NCBI GenBank assembly: GCA_946410505.1
Contig: CAMKAP010000093.1
Coordinates: 1-7,540 of the forward strand
DNA: 7,540 nucleotides
Reading direction: 5' to 3'
DNA from: an uncultured Clostridia bacterium
GTDB taxonomy: Bacteria; Bacillota_A; Clostridia; Oscillospirales; Oscillospiraceae
Part shown: positions 1 to 6,304 of the stretch, one piece after another
How the letters are laid out: every line of letters begins with the position of its first letter
Numbering within the stretch: the first letter of the stretch is position 1
Notes under the pieces: generated by a model
The model's database searches: none
What the model was told of the DNA's origin: nothing
The model's input: the letters and a program-made list of their open reading frames with translations, nothing else
Translations under genes and position numbers: made by a program

Positions 1-7
1 TTGCTGT

Positions 8-56
8 TTTGCTGCGCAGCAAAGCTGCGCGGCGAAAAGCTCTTTTGCTTTTCGCC
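8..56. repeat. Palindrome plus hairpin at left edge
   Basis: Two structures are visible. A 16-bp perfect palindrome (TTTGCTGCGCAGCAAA) spans 8-23, and its second half can instead pair with GCTGCGC at 24-30. A hairpin at 31-56 has a 10-bp stem (GGCGAAAAGC / GCTTTTCGCC) and a 6-nt loop. No gene is supported here. Such dense symmetry in an intergenic gap suggests an interspersed repeat or a terminator cluster, but one window cannot show copy number. Confidence 0.5.
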
Positions 57-76
57 ATCCTATAATCATTATATAC

Positions 77-114
77 TCAAAAATGAGAACTTTTTCGAAA
101 GTTCTCATTTTTGA
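77..114 (-). terminator. Strong hairpin terminator downstream of the STAS-kinase gene
   Basis: The arms 77-93 and 98-114 are perfectly complementary over 17 bp around a TTCG loop. Read leftward, the 3' arm ends in a run of five T (CATTTTTGAG), as expected of an intrinsic terminator for the gene ending at 217. The other strand also ends in a T run, so it could work in both directions. It lies about 100 nt past the stop codon and next to two further palindromes. Confidence 0.6.
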
Positions 115-117
115 TTT

Positions 118-166
118 TCAAGCTGTCGACAGCTTGAGCCGATCCGTTTTAGTACGGATCGGCTCA
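118..166. repeat. Perfect 20-bp palindrome overlapping a 13-bp hairpin
   Basis: Positions 118-137 read TCAAGCTGTCGACAGCTTGA, a perfect palindrome with no loop. It overlaps by 3 nt a hairpin with arms 135-147 and 154-166 (TGAGCCGATCCGT and its complement, 6-nt loop). With the 77-114 hairpin, three perfect dyads fill 90 nt almost without spacing. This may be the upstream part of the terminator region or a small dispersed palindromic element. Confidence 0.5.
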
Positions 167-216
167 CTTCTTTCCTTTGACCTGTCTCAGCCAAAGCGGC
201 GGAGCACAGCCCTGCC

Positions 217-1401
217 TCAGAAGAGGAGGCTGTCCACCCTGGGCAGCAGCTCCTCCAGATGGCGGCGGCAGTTTTCGATCTCCGCGCGCCCCTCCTCGGT
301 CTCATAACCCTTGCGGCGGATGCGGCGGCGCATGATGCGGGTATAACCCACGATCATGGCCTTCTCCTCCACAGCCCTGACCGTCTCCTCATCGGCCCCG
401 TCCAGATAGAGCCGGAGCGATTTGCGCCAGAACTGCAGCGCCGTCTCGTGGGGAATGCCAAGGAAGGACCGGGAGATGCTGTTGTCCAGCTCACTGTAGC
501 CGCAGTAGGCGTTATACATGCTGGCAAGCTCAAAGACCGGATGCCCGTGGCATAGCGTATCCATGTCGATGAGCAGCGCCTCTCCGTTTTGCAGCATGAC
601 ATTTTTGATGTGGTAGTCCCCGTGCATCATGTGGTTGTCCGCGGGAACAGCCTCCACCAGCGCGCGCAGCTTTTCGTACAGCCCGCTCTCCAGGTGCTCC
701 TGCAGGAAATCCACCCAATCCAGCGCCACGGCCTTCATATCGGGCATGGCATCCGGGCGGACCGTGGTGCCGTGGATGATTTTGAGCAGGTCAACGCTGA
801 TTTTCGCCGCTTCGTCCACGTCCATTTTTCCCGCCGTGAGCAGCTGCGCGAGGCTCGCGGCGTTGAGCAGCTCAAACACCGAGCCGTAGCCGCCCCCCTC
901 GATGCGAACCACGTCATAGGGGATCGCGGTGGGTACGCCCAGCACGAAGGCGGTGCGGGCAAGCTCCCGCTCGCGCTGGATCTCGGGCAGGGAATCAGGG
1001 TTCAGATAAACCTTCACAATGGTGTCCCGGTCGATGCGGTATACAGCGCCGTTGGCGCCCTTGCCGATCATCTCACAGCCCTCCACAGAGAGCAGACGAT
1101 AGGCCTTCTGCACCTCCATCATCTCAGTAAAACCGGTCATGTCCAGGATCTCATAGACCTCCGATGAGACGTTGGTGAGCATCGTATCCTTCACGCTCTT
1201 TTTGCAGCGGAGGATCACGCGCAGACCGGCGCTGGAAATATACTCCAGATCCGCCAGATCCAGCACCAGACGCTTGCAGGGCTGAGAGGCGCGAATCGCC
1301 AGAATCGCATGCTCCGTCTCGGCGGCATTGGCAGAATCCACCCGTCCGGAAAGAAAAATCGTCAAGGTATCATCCAAATAGCTGTGCTTGATTGTATCCA
1401 T
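217..1401 (-). CDS. STAS (anti-sigma-factor antagonist) domain fused to an APH-like kinase domain
   Basis: This encodes a 394-residue two-domain soluble protein. Residues 1-105 match the SpoIIAA/RsbV type of STAS domain, with the phospho-site motif YISSAGLR at 54-61; Ser57 aligns with the phosphorylated serine of SpoIIAA. Residues 110-394 are an aminoglycoside-phosphotransferase-like or choline-kinase-like fold: glycine-rich loop GKGANGAVY (113-121), ATP lysine K130, catalytic HGDYHIKN (260-267, base D262) and the metal aspartate in IDMD (D279). The kinase part resembles the family I recall as TIGR02172, substrate unknown. I place the start at the second Met because AAGGG lies about 9-10 nt upstream; the Met at 1410 (397 aa) touches that element and has only a weak GAG. 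It is transcribed apart from pepT, from the promoter at 1448-1456. Whether the kinase acts on its own STAS serine or on a metabolite is not shown. No anti-sigma factor lies nearby. Confidence 0.85.
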   Translation of the reverse strand: MDTIKHSYLDDTLTIFLSGRVDSANAAETEHAILAIRASQPCKRLVLDLADLEYISSAGLRVILRCKKSVKDTMLTNVSSEVYEILDMTGFTEMMEVQKAYRLLSVEGCEMIGKGANGAVYRIDRDTIVKVYLNPDSLPEIQRERELARTAFVLGVPTAIPYDVVRIEGGGYGSVFELLNAASLAQLLTAGKMDVDEAAKISVDLLKIIHGTTVRPDAMPDMKAVALDWVDFLQEHLESGLYEKLRALVEAVPADNHMMHGDYHIKNVMLQNGEALLIDMDTLCHGHPVFELASMYNAYCGYSELDNSISRSFLGIPHETALQFWRKSLRLYLDGADEETVRAVEEKAMIVGYTRIMRRRIRRKGYETEEGRAEIENCRRHLEELLPRVDSLLF

Positions 1402-1447
1402 GCTTATCATCCCTTATCTCGTCAGCGCGGATGCGCATTTTTTTAAG

Positions 1448-1456
1448 ATTGTACCA
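1448..1456 (-). promoter_or_regulatory. Extended -10 promoter for the STAS-kinase gene
   Basis: On the minus strand the sequence is TGGTACAAT, an extended -10 (TGn plus TACAAT, 5 of 6 to consensus). No good -35 lies 16-18 bp upstream (TTCCGC at 17 bp), which fits an extended -10 promoter. Transcription would begin near 1441, giving a leader of about 40 nt before the ATG at 1401. Confidence 0.5.
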
Positions 1457-1510
1457 CATGGGCGCGAAAAGCGGAAGGGGCTTCCTTCGTTTTTTCAGTT
1501 TATCGGCAAA

Positions 1511-1550
1511 TTGTAGATTATGTTAACTATAATATTGTAAACTATATTAT
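1511..1550. repeat. AT-rich imperfect tandem repeats between pepT and the STAS-kinase gene
   Basis: Positions 1522-1536 (GTTAACTATAATATT) and 1537-1551 (GTAAACTATATTATG) are adjacent 15-bp units with 12 identical positions. A related half-unit TTGTAGATTATG lies at 1511-1522. The block is strongly AT-rich inside GC-rich surroundings and contains the palindrome GTTAAC. It could be a protein-binding site upstream of the STAS-kinase promoter or simply 3'-flank sequence of pepT. Confidence 0.35.
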
Positions 1551-1557
1551 GTATCGT

Positions 1558-2772
1558 TTATTTCTCCGTGCTGACGATGTTGAGCAGGATTTCCACCACG
1601 GTATCCATATCCTCGGCGGCGATATGCTCATAGGGGCCGTGGCAGGCATAGCCGCCGGTGCCGAGGTTCGGGCACAGCAGGCCGCGGAAGGAGAGCTGGG
1701 AGCCGTCAGTGCCGCCGCGGACAGGGACGCGCAGCGGTGAAAGCCCGGCCTTTTCGATGGCGCGCTCGGCCCGCTCCACAATGTCCATACGCTCGCAGAG
1801 CTTCTCGGCCATGTTGCGGTAGGAGGCGCGCAGCGTGAGCTTTGCGGTGCCGGCGACGTATTTTTCGTTGATAAACTTCTCGATCTGCCGCATGGTCCGC
1901 TCCCGGGCGGCGAAAGAGGCTGCGTCGTGGTCACGGATGATGTAGCCGAGGGTGGCCTTCGCCACATCGCCGTGCATATCGGTCAGATGGTAAAAGCCCT
2001 CGTAGCCCTCGGTGTGCTCCGGCCGCTCGGCCGCGGGCAGGAGGGCATTGATTTCCATGGCAACCAGGCTTGCGTTGATCATGGTGTCCTTGGCGCTGCC
2101 CGGGTGGACGTTGAAGCCGTGGATCTCCCAGATGGCGCTGGAAGCGTTGAAAGTCTCAAAATTGATGGTATTCGGCTCTCCGCCGTCCACAGTATAGGCG
2201 AAGTCCGCATCCAGGCGCTCCAGATCCATCAGCGCCGCGCCGTGGCCCACCTCCTCATCGGGGCTGAAGCAGACCGCCACGCGCCCATGGGGGCGTTTTT
2301 CGGCGACGAGCCGCTCGCACAGGGTCATGATCTCGGCGATGCCCGCCTTGTCGTCCGCGCCCAGCACCGTGGTCCCGTCGGTGGTGATGAGGGTCTTGCC
2401 CTTCAGCGAGGGCAGATGCGGAAAGTCCTTCACGGAGAGAACGCGCCCGCTCTCCCCCAGGGCCACGTCCCCGCCGTCATAGGCTTCATGCAGCGTGGGC
2501 CTGACGTTTTCACCGGAAAAATCGGGGATCGTGTCCAGATGGGCGTTGAAGCCGATTTTCGGCCAGTCCTCACAGCCGGGCGCCGCGGGCAGATAGCCGT
2601 AGGTATAGGCATGCTCGTCCACATAAACGCCCTCCATGCCGAGTGCCGTCATCTCCTCCGCAAGCTGCCGGCTCAGGTCGAACTGCCGCTCGGTGCTGGG
2701 CGTTTTACTCAGGTCCTCAATGCTCGCGGTGTGCACCTGCACGTACTTCACCAGTCTCTCGTAAGCTCTCAT
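1558..2772 (-). CDS. pepT: Peptidase T (zinc tripeptide aminopeptidase, M20B)
   Basis: PepT is a cytoplasmic di-zinc enzyme that removes the N-terminal residue from tripeptides and feeds amino-acid recycling. At 404 residues the product is close to the usual length of about 408. The metal and catalytic residues fall at nearly the same positions as in enterobacterial PepT: H78 and D80 in AHLDT, D140 in LGADDKAG, catalytic E173 and E174 in SPDEEVGHG, D196 in TVDGGE, and H378 in ACHGPYEH. The dimerisation lid, with FNVHPG at 220-225, sits between the two halves of the catalytic domain. The start is well supported: AGGAG at 2782-2786 lies 9 nt upstream, directly behind the TAA of the ylmH-like gene, so the two genes are 15 nt apart and surely co-transcribed. 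The gene appears intact. A peptide-recycling role next to translation-surveillance genes is suggestive only. Confidence 0.95.
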   Translation of the reverse strand: MRAYERLVKYVQVHTASIEDLSKTPSTERQFDLSRQLAEEMTALGMEGVYVDEHAYTYGYLPAAPGCEDWPKIGFNAHLDTIPDFSGENVRPTLHEAYDGGDVALGESGRVLSVKDFPHLPSLKGKTLITTDGTTVLGADDKAGIAEIMTLCERLVAEKRPHGRVAVCFSPDEEVGHGAALMDLERLDADFAYTVDGGEPNTINFETFNASSAIWEIHGFNVHPGSAKDTMINASLVAMEINALLPAAERPEHTEGYEGFYHLTDMHGDVAKATLGYIIRDHDAASFAARERTMRQIEKFINEKYVAGTAKLTLRASYRNMAEKLCERMDIVERAERAIEKAGLSPLRVPVRGGTDGSQLSFRGLLCPNLGTGGYACHGPYEHIAAEDMDTVVEILLNIVSTEK

Positions 2773-2787
2773 TATTTTTTTCTCCTC

Positions 2788-3534
2788 TTATTTATATATC
2801 TCCGCATACACGAACAGCCGTCCCTTGCGAGAGGTGCCGCCCGTGCCGGTGACGCAGCCCTTGCCCGCGCCGCGGAGCGAAACAATATCGCCGTCTTTTA
2901 CGGCAAAGTCCGTTTTAAGGGACTCCTGATAGTTTATACTGACATTGCCGGCGGAGATCTGGCGGGCAGCCTCCGTGCGGGAAAGATTGAACATCCCGCC
3001 CACCACCGCATCCAGCCGCAGCGACTGCACCGAAAAGCTCTTTTGCTGCACCTTCCGTTCCGGCGCCGGAACGGAAGAGAGCACGGTCTCCTCCGCCGTA
3101 ACACCGCAGCGGCCCACTTTTTCGATGCCGAGCAGATGACGCTGCACACTGGGCAGGCAGAAGATGTATGCGACATTTTCGTTTACCAAGATGTCACCCA
3201 GCCATTCGCGGCCGATGCCCATCGCCAGCAGCGCGCCCATGTAGTCCCTGTGACCGGGCATGCCGAAGTGGGCGGTGATGCGGATGGCGCGGAGCTCTTC
3301 GGAAGCGTCGAAGTATTCGGGATCCAGGTACTCCGGCAGGAAGAAGCAGACTGTCCTCTCGCACTCGGGCCGCCCGCCGTCAAAGACGGCGGTGCAGTCC
3401 GGGGCGTGTCTGGCCCACTGTTCGATCGCATAGCGCTCGGCGGGTGTGAGAAAGCCCGTGTGGGTCACGGTCCCGCTGCGCTGGCAGCGCTCGCGCAGAT
3501 CCTCCGCGCGTTTTAAAAGTTCATTGTTTTCCAT
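2788..3534 (-). CDS. ylmH: YlmH-family S4-domain RNA-binding protein
   Basis: The 248-residue product matches YlmH in length and layout. An N-terminal region carries the family-typical segment HRDYMGALLAMGIGREWLGD at 95-114, and a C-terminal S4 RNA-binding domain spans roughly 170-235 (LRLDAVVGGMFNLSRTEA onward). From family knowledge, YlmH lies near divIVA in many Firmicutes, and in Bacillus subtilis it has been linked to stalled 50S/peptidyl-tRNA complexes and ribosome-associated quality control. Here it sits instead behind a ribosome-binding GTPase. Its ATG lies inside the end of that gene: the two reading frames share 14 nt (ATGGAAAACAATGA), and I see no SD before it, so translation probably depends on ribosomes terminating on the upstream gene. 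pepT follows after 15 nt. The family call is firm; the role in this organism is inferred from the family and context. Confidence 0.9.
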   Translation of the reverse strand: MENNELLKRAEDLRERCQRSGTVTHTGFLTPAERYAIEQWARHAPDCTAVFDGGRPECERTVCFFLPEYLDPEYFDASEELRAIRITAHFGMPGHRDYMGALLAMGIGREWLGDILVNENVAYIFCLPSVQRHLLGIEKVGRCGVTAEETVLSSVPAPERKVQQKSFSVQSLRLDAVVGGMFNLSRTEAARQISAGNVSINYQESLKTDFAVKDGDIVSLRGAGKGCVTGTGGTSRKGRLFVYAEIYK

Positions 3535-6103
3535 CTTTCAGTTTCGTCGTGTGGGCGTTTTGATTGCTCTGCCGGAGAACCGCTTTGATCTGCTCCAGCA
3601 CGCCCCGCACCTCCACGGAGAATTCTTTGGACCCGGTGCGCAGCACGCCGGAGCGCAGGGCGGAGAGGCGGATCAGGTTGTCGCTGGTGACGACGCGCAC
3701 GTCGTAGTTTCTGCCGATCTCATCCGCAAGGTGCTCAATAAAAGCGTCGCCGGTCTCGTTTTCACCGGTATAGGCCACATGGATGTTGTGGTACTCGCCG
3801 CGCTCGCCGGGATTGCCCGGTGTGCGGAAGCCGTCGAACACCAGCACCAGCTCCGCCTTTGTGAATCCGCAGTAGCTGGAGAGCATGTCCATCAGTTTTC
3901 CGCGGGCCAGATCCAGCCGCTCCTCCGCGAGTTTTTTGAGCTCCTCCCAGGCGAAGATCAGGTTGTAGCCGTCCACGATGATATACTGTTTTTTCCGCGG
4001 TGCTGCCGCCGGGGGAGGCGCTTCATTGCGCTGTGCCGGGCGGTATTCCGGCCGCCGGATGGGGCCGAATTCCCGCTCCATGATCTCCTCCAGCTCCCGC
4101 TCGTCGATGCTCATAGTGCGGCGGGCGGCGGGGACCGGATCGGGCGATTCCTGCTTTTTCAGGCAGCTCTCCAGATGCATATACGCGGGCACCTGGTCCC
4201 AGCGGACGTTGAAGCCGGCGCCGTGGGCGCAGAACACCGAGTCTGCCGGATTATCGGTATCGCTCATGGGGTCATAGCCCATGGCGGCGACCACTTTCTC
4301 CTGCTCGTGGCAGGGCCGGTAGCCCTCCGGGCGCAGGCTCAGCCTGCCCCGGCCGCGCGTGTAGGAGATGAGCTCCTCCATATAGGTGTTCATCTCCGAG
4401 ACGGGGGCGCTGCCCCGGAGAGCCAGCATATCCCCGGCATCCTCCGGAGAATCGAAGACGCCGCTCATGGCCCGCACGTCGCTGATGGCGCGGCCGATCT
4501 GCTCCGGCGGCACTTCCATGGTGAAGGCGTACCAGGGCTCCAGCAGAACGGATTTCGCCTGCATCAGCCCCTGCCGAAGCGCGCGGTAGGTGGCCTGGCG
4601 AAAGTCCCCGCCCTCGGTGTGCTTGAGGTGGGCGCGGCCTGCGCACAGCGTGATCTTCATATCCGTGACGGGGCTTCCCGTCAGAACGCCCGGGTGCTGC
4701 CGCTCGGCAAGATGCGACAGGATCAGGCGCTGCCAGTTGCGGTCCAGCACATCCTCGCTGACGGAGGATTCCAGCCTGAGCCCGCTCCCCTGGGGCAGCG
4801 GCTCCAGAAGCAGATGCACCTCCGCATAATGCCGCAGAGGCTCAAAGTGTCCCACGCCCTCCACCGTGTCGGCGATCGTCTCCCGGTAGAGGATATGCCC
4901 CGCGTCCAGCGCCAGCTCCACACCGAAGCGGTCCCGGACAAGGCTCTGAAAGATCTCGGCCTGCACACGGCCCATGAGCTGCACAGAGATCTCGCCCAAT
5001 CGCTCGTTCCACAGCACGTGCAGCTGCGGGTCCTCCTCGTCCAGCTGCCGCAGCTTCGGCAGCAGCGTCATGGGGTCACATCCCTCCGGCAGCAGCAGCC
5101 GGTAGCTCAGCACCGGCTCCAGCAGCGGGGGCGCCGCGTCCGGCTCAGCCCCCAGGCCCAGGCCCGGGTAACTCGCCGTGAGGCCTGTGATGGCACAGAT
5201 CTGCCCCTGAACCATCTCCTCCGGCGCTTCAAACTTCTCGCCCGAATAGAGCCGAAGCTGGGTGATCTTCTCCTCGTAGATTTCCCCGTCCTCCCCGCGA
5301 TAGCGCAGGGACGTGCGAGGCCGGAGCGTGCCGCCGGTGATTTTGAGCCAGGTCAGGCGCTTGCCCTGCGGATCCCGGGAGATTTTGAACACCCGGGCGC
5401 CGAAGATCTCCCGTCTTTCCGCCGCCGGGCGCAGGCGCGTCAGCGCATCCAGCAGCTCCTCCACGCCCTGCAGGCGCAGGCCGGAGCCGAAAAAGCAGGG
5501 GAAGAGCTCCCGCCTGTCGATCATGCCCCGCAGGTCCGCGTCCGTGAGCGCGCCGTTTGCCAGATAACGGTCCATGGCGGCCTCGCTGCACATGGCAAGG
5601 CGCTCCTCCTGGTCGGGCGCCGGGTGTGTAAAGTTCAGACAGCCCTCGCCCAGCCGGCGGCGCAGCTCGTCCATGATGCGCTCCTCGTCGCTGCCGCCCA
5701 GATCCATCTTTGTTACGAACACAAAGCAGGGTACCCGGTAGCGCCGCAGCAGCCGCCAGAGCGTCTCGGTATGGGCCTGGACGCCGTCCGTGCCGCTGAT
5801 GACCAGCAGCGCGCAGTCGAGCACCGAGAGCGTGCGCTCCGTCTCCGCCGAGAAATCCACATGCCCCGGCGTGTCCAGCAGCGTCAGCGCCCTGCCGCCA
5901 AGCGCCATCTGAGCCTGCTTGGAGAAGATGGTGATGCCTCTGGCCCGCTCCAGGCTGTGGGTATCCAGAAAGCTGTCCCGATGGTCCACGCGCCCCAGCT
6001 TTTTCAGTTTTCCCGAAAGGTACAGCATCGCCTCGCAGAGCGTGGTCTTGCCCGCGTCCACATGGGCCAGGATGCCGAGTACCGAGTTGAAATGATTGCA
6101 CAT
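3521..6103 (-). CDS. Tet(M)/EF-G-like translational GTPase fused to a YacP/Rae1-like NYN endoribonuclease domain
   Basis: This 860-residue protein is about 220 residues longer than Tet(M). The G domain is complete: AHVDAGKT 13-20, switch I ERARGITI 52-59, DTPGH 77-81 with catalytic H81, TKMD 131-134 and GSG 206-208. Domains II to V follow to about residue 595, giving a full Tet(M)/EF-G-type architecture that should bind the ribosomal A site. Residues 597-650 are extra to Tet(M). A Pro/Ala-rich charged linker (651-705) leads to a NYN/PIN-like domain (706-845) resembling Bacillus Rae1/YacP: VDGYN 710-714, LVFDG 754-758, YTGENETGD 778-786 and VTSDN 805-809, with likely acidic site D711, D757, D786 and D808. 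Rae1 cuts mRNA in the ribosomal A site. The Tet(M) YSP loop is missing, so tetracycline protection is unlikely. No in-frame alternative start exists: TAA lies 9 nt upstream and the P-loop begins by residue 13. It is first gene of the operon, with a leaderless-type promoter. The fusion is seen directly; ribosome rescue is inference. Confidence 0.9.
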   Translation of the reverse strand: MCNHFNSVLGILAHVDAGKTTLCEAMLYLSGKLKKLGRVDHRDSFLDTHSLERARGITIFSKQAQMALGGRALTLLDTPGHVDFSAETERTLSVLDCALLVISGTDGVQAHTETLWRLLRRYRVPCFVFVTKMDLGGSDEERIMDELRRRLGEGCLNFTHPAPDQEERLAMCSEAAMDRYLANGALTDADLRGMIDRRELFPCFFGSGLRLQGVEELLDALTRLRPAAERREIFGARVFKISRDPQGKRLTWLKITGGTLRPRTSLRYRGEDGEIYEEKITQLRLYSGEKFEAPEEMVQGQICAITGLTASYPGLGLGAEPDAAPPLLEPVLSYRLLLPEGCDPMTLLPKLRQLDEEDPQLHVLWNERLGEISVQLMGRVQAEIFQSLVRDRFGVELALDAGHILYRETIADTVEGVGHFEPLRHYAEVHLLLEPLPQGSGLRLESSVSEDVLDRNWQRLILSHLAERQHPGVLTGSPVTDMKITLCAGRAHLKHTEGGDFRQATYRALRQGLMQAKSVLLEPWYAFTMEVPPEQIGRAISDVRAMSGVFDSPEDAGDMLALRGSAPVSEMNTYMEELISYTRGRGRLSLRPEGYRPCHEQEKVVAAMGYDPMSDTDNPADSVFCAHGAGFNVRWDQVPAYMHLESCLKKQESPDPVPAARRTMSIDERELEEIMEREFGPIRRPEYRPAQRNEAPPPAAAPRKKQYIIVDGYNLIFAWEELKKLAEERLDLARGKLMDMLSSYCGFTKAELVLVFDGFRTPGNPGERGEYHNIHVAYTGENETGDAFIEHLADEIGRNYDVRVVTSDNLIRLSALRSGVLRTGSKEFSVEVRGVLEQIKAVLRQSNQNAHTTKLKDGKQ

Positions 6104-6109
6104 GGAAAT

Positions 6110-6138
6110 ATTTTATCAGTTTCTTTTCAAAATATCAA
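6110..6138 (-). promoter_or_regulatory. Promoter of the GTPase-NYN operon, positioned for a leaderless mRNA
   Basis: On the minus strand, -35 TTGATA (6138-6133) and -10 TAAAAT (6115-6110) each match consensus at 5 of 6 positions with the ideal 17-bp spacer, and TG precedes the -10 as TGA. Six bases (ATTTCC) then separate the -10 from the ATG at 6103, so +1 is expected on the A of the start codon. There is no SD in those bases. An inverted repeat AACAAG-N5-CTTGTT (6137-6153) overlaps the upstream edge of the -35 and could be an operator. Confidence 0.7.
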
Positions 6139-6249
6139 CAAGCTCGCCTTGTTTCATCAGGGAAACAGGTGATTTACATAACACGTCATTTTTATGCAAT
6201 ATGTTTGAAAACTTTTTTGCGTCTCCGGCTACCATTTTTGTAAAAGCTA

Positions 6250-6258
6250 TGATATAAT
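6250..6258 (+). promoter_or_regulatory. Extended -10 promoter for the response-regulator gene
   Basis: TGATATAAT at 6250-6258 is a perfect extended -10 (TGn plus TATAAT). The -35 position is poor (TACCAT at 17 bp), which the extended element may offset or which may call for an activator, possibly the regulator itself. The leader would be about 40 nt. It diverges from the GTPase-NYN promoter, with about 110 nt between them. Confidence 0.6.
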
Positions 6259-6288
6259 TACTTGTCAAAATGCAACCTGGTACCCGCA

Positions 6289-6297
6289 GGAGGAGGT
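6289..6297 (+). promoter_or_regulatory. Very strong ribosome binding site of the response-regulator gene
   Basis: GGAGGAGGT matches the 16S anti-SD over nearly its full length and ends 7 nt before the ATG at 6305. It fixes that start. It contrasts sharply with the divergent gene, which has no SD at all. Confidence 0.85.
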
Positions 6298-6304
6298 AAT
6301 ATAG

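Noticed and set aside
1..58. Small minus-strand ORF starting at 58 and leaving the left edge
   Set aside because: It is encoded by the hairpin arms, has low complexity and its AGG touches the ATG; it is probably a by-product of the repeat.
1473..1495. Possible terminator GGAAG-GGG-CTTCC followed by six T on the plus strand
   Set aside because: The stem is only 5 bp, no plus-strand gene leads into it, and in the pepT direction the T-run is short (CTTTTC), so I do not claim it.
1927..3516. Plus-strand open frame of 529 codons opposite pepT and ylmH
   Set aside because: It runs through two well-supported minus-strand genes and their spacer, and its product shows no recognisable motif.
3521..6103. 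Calling the GTPase a tetracycline-resistance determinant
   Set aside because: The domain IV YSP loop is absent, the protein carries an extra nuclease domain, and the gene sits in a housekeeping-like operon without mobile-element signs.
3446..6172. Plus-strand open frame of 908 codons opposite the GTPase-NYN gene
   Set aside because: It is an antisense shadow in GC-rich DNA, with a His/Arg/Gln/Ala-rich product and no domain. The minus strand encodes a protein with every GTPase motif intact.
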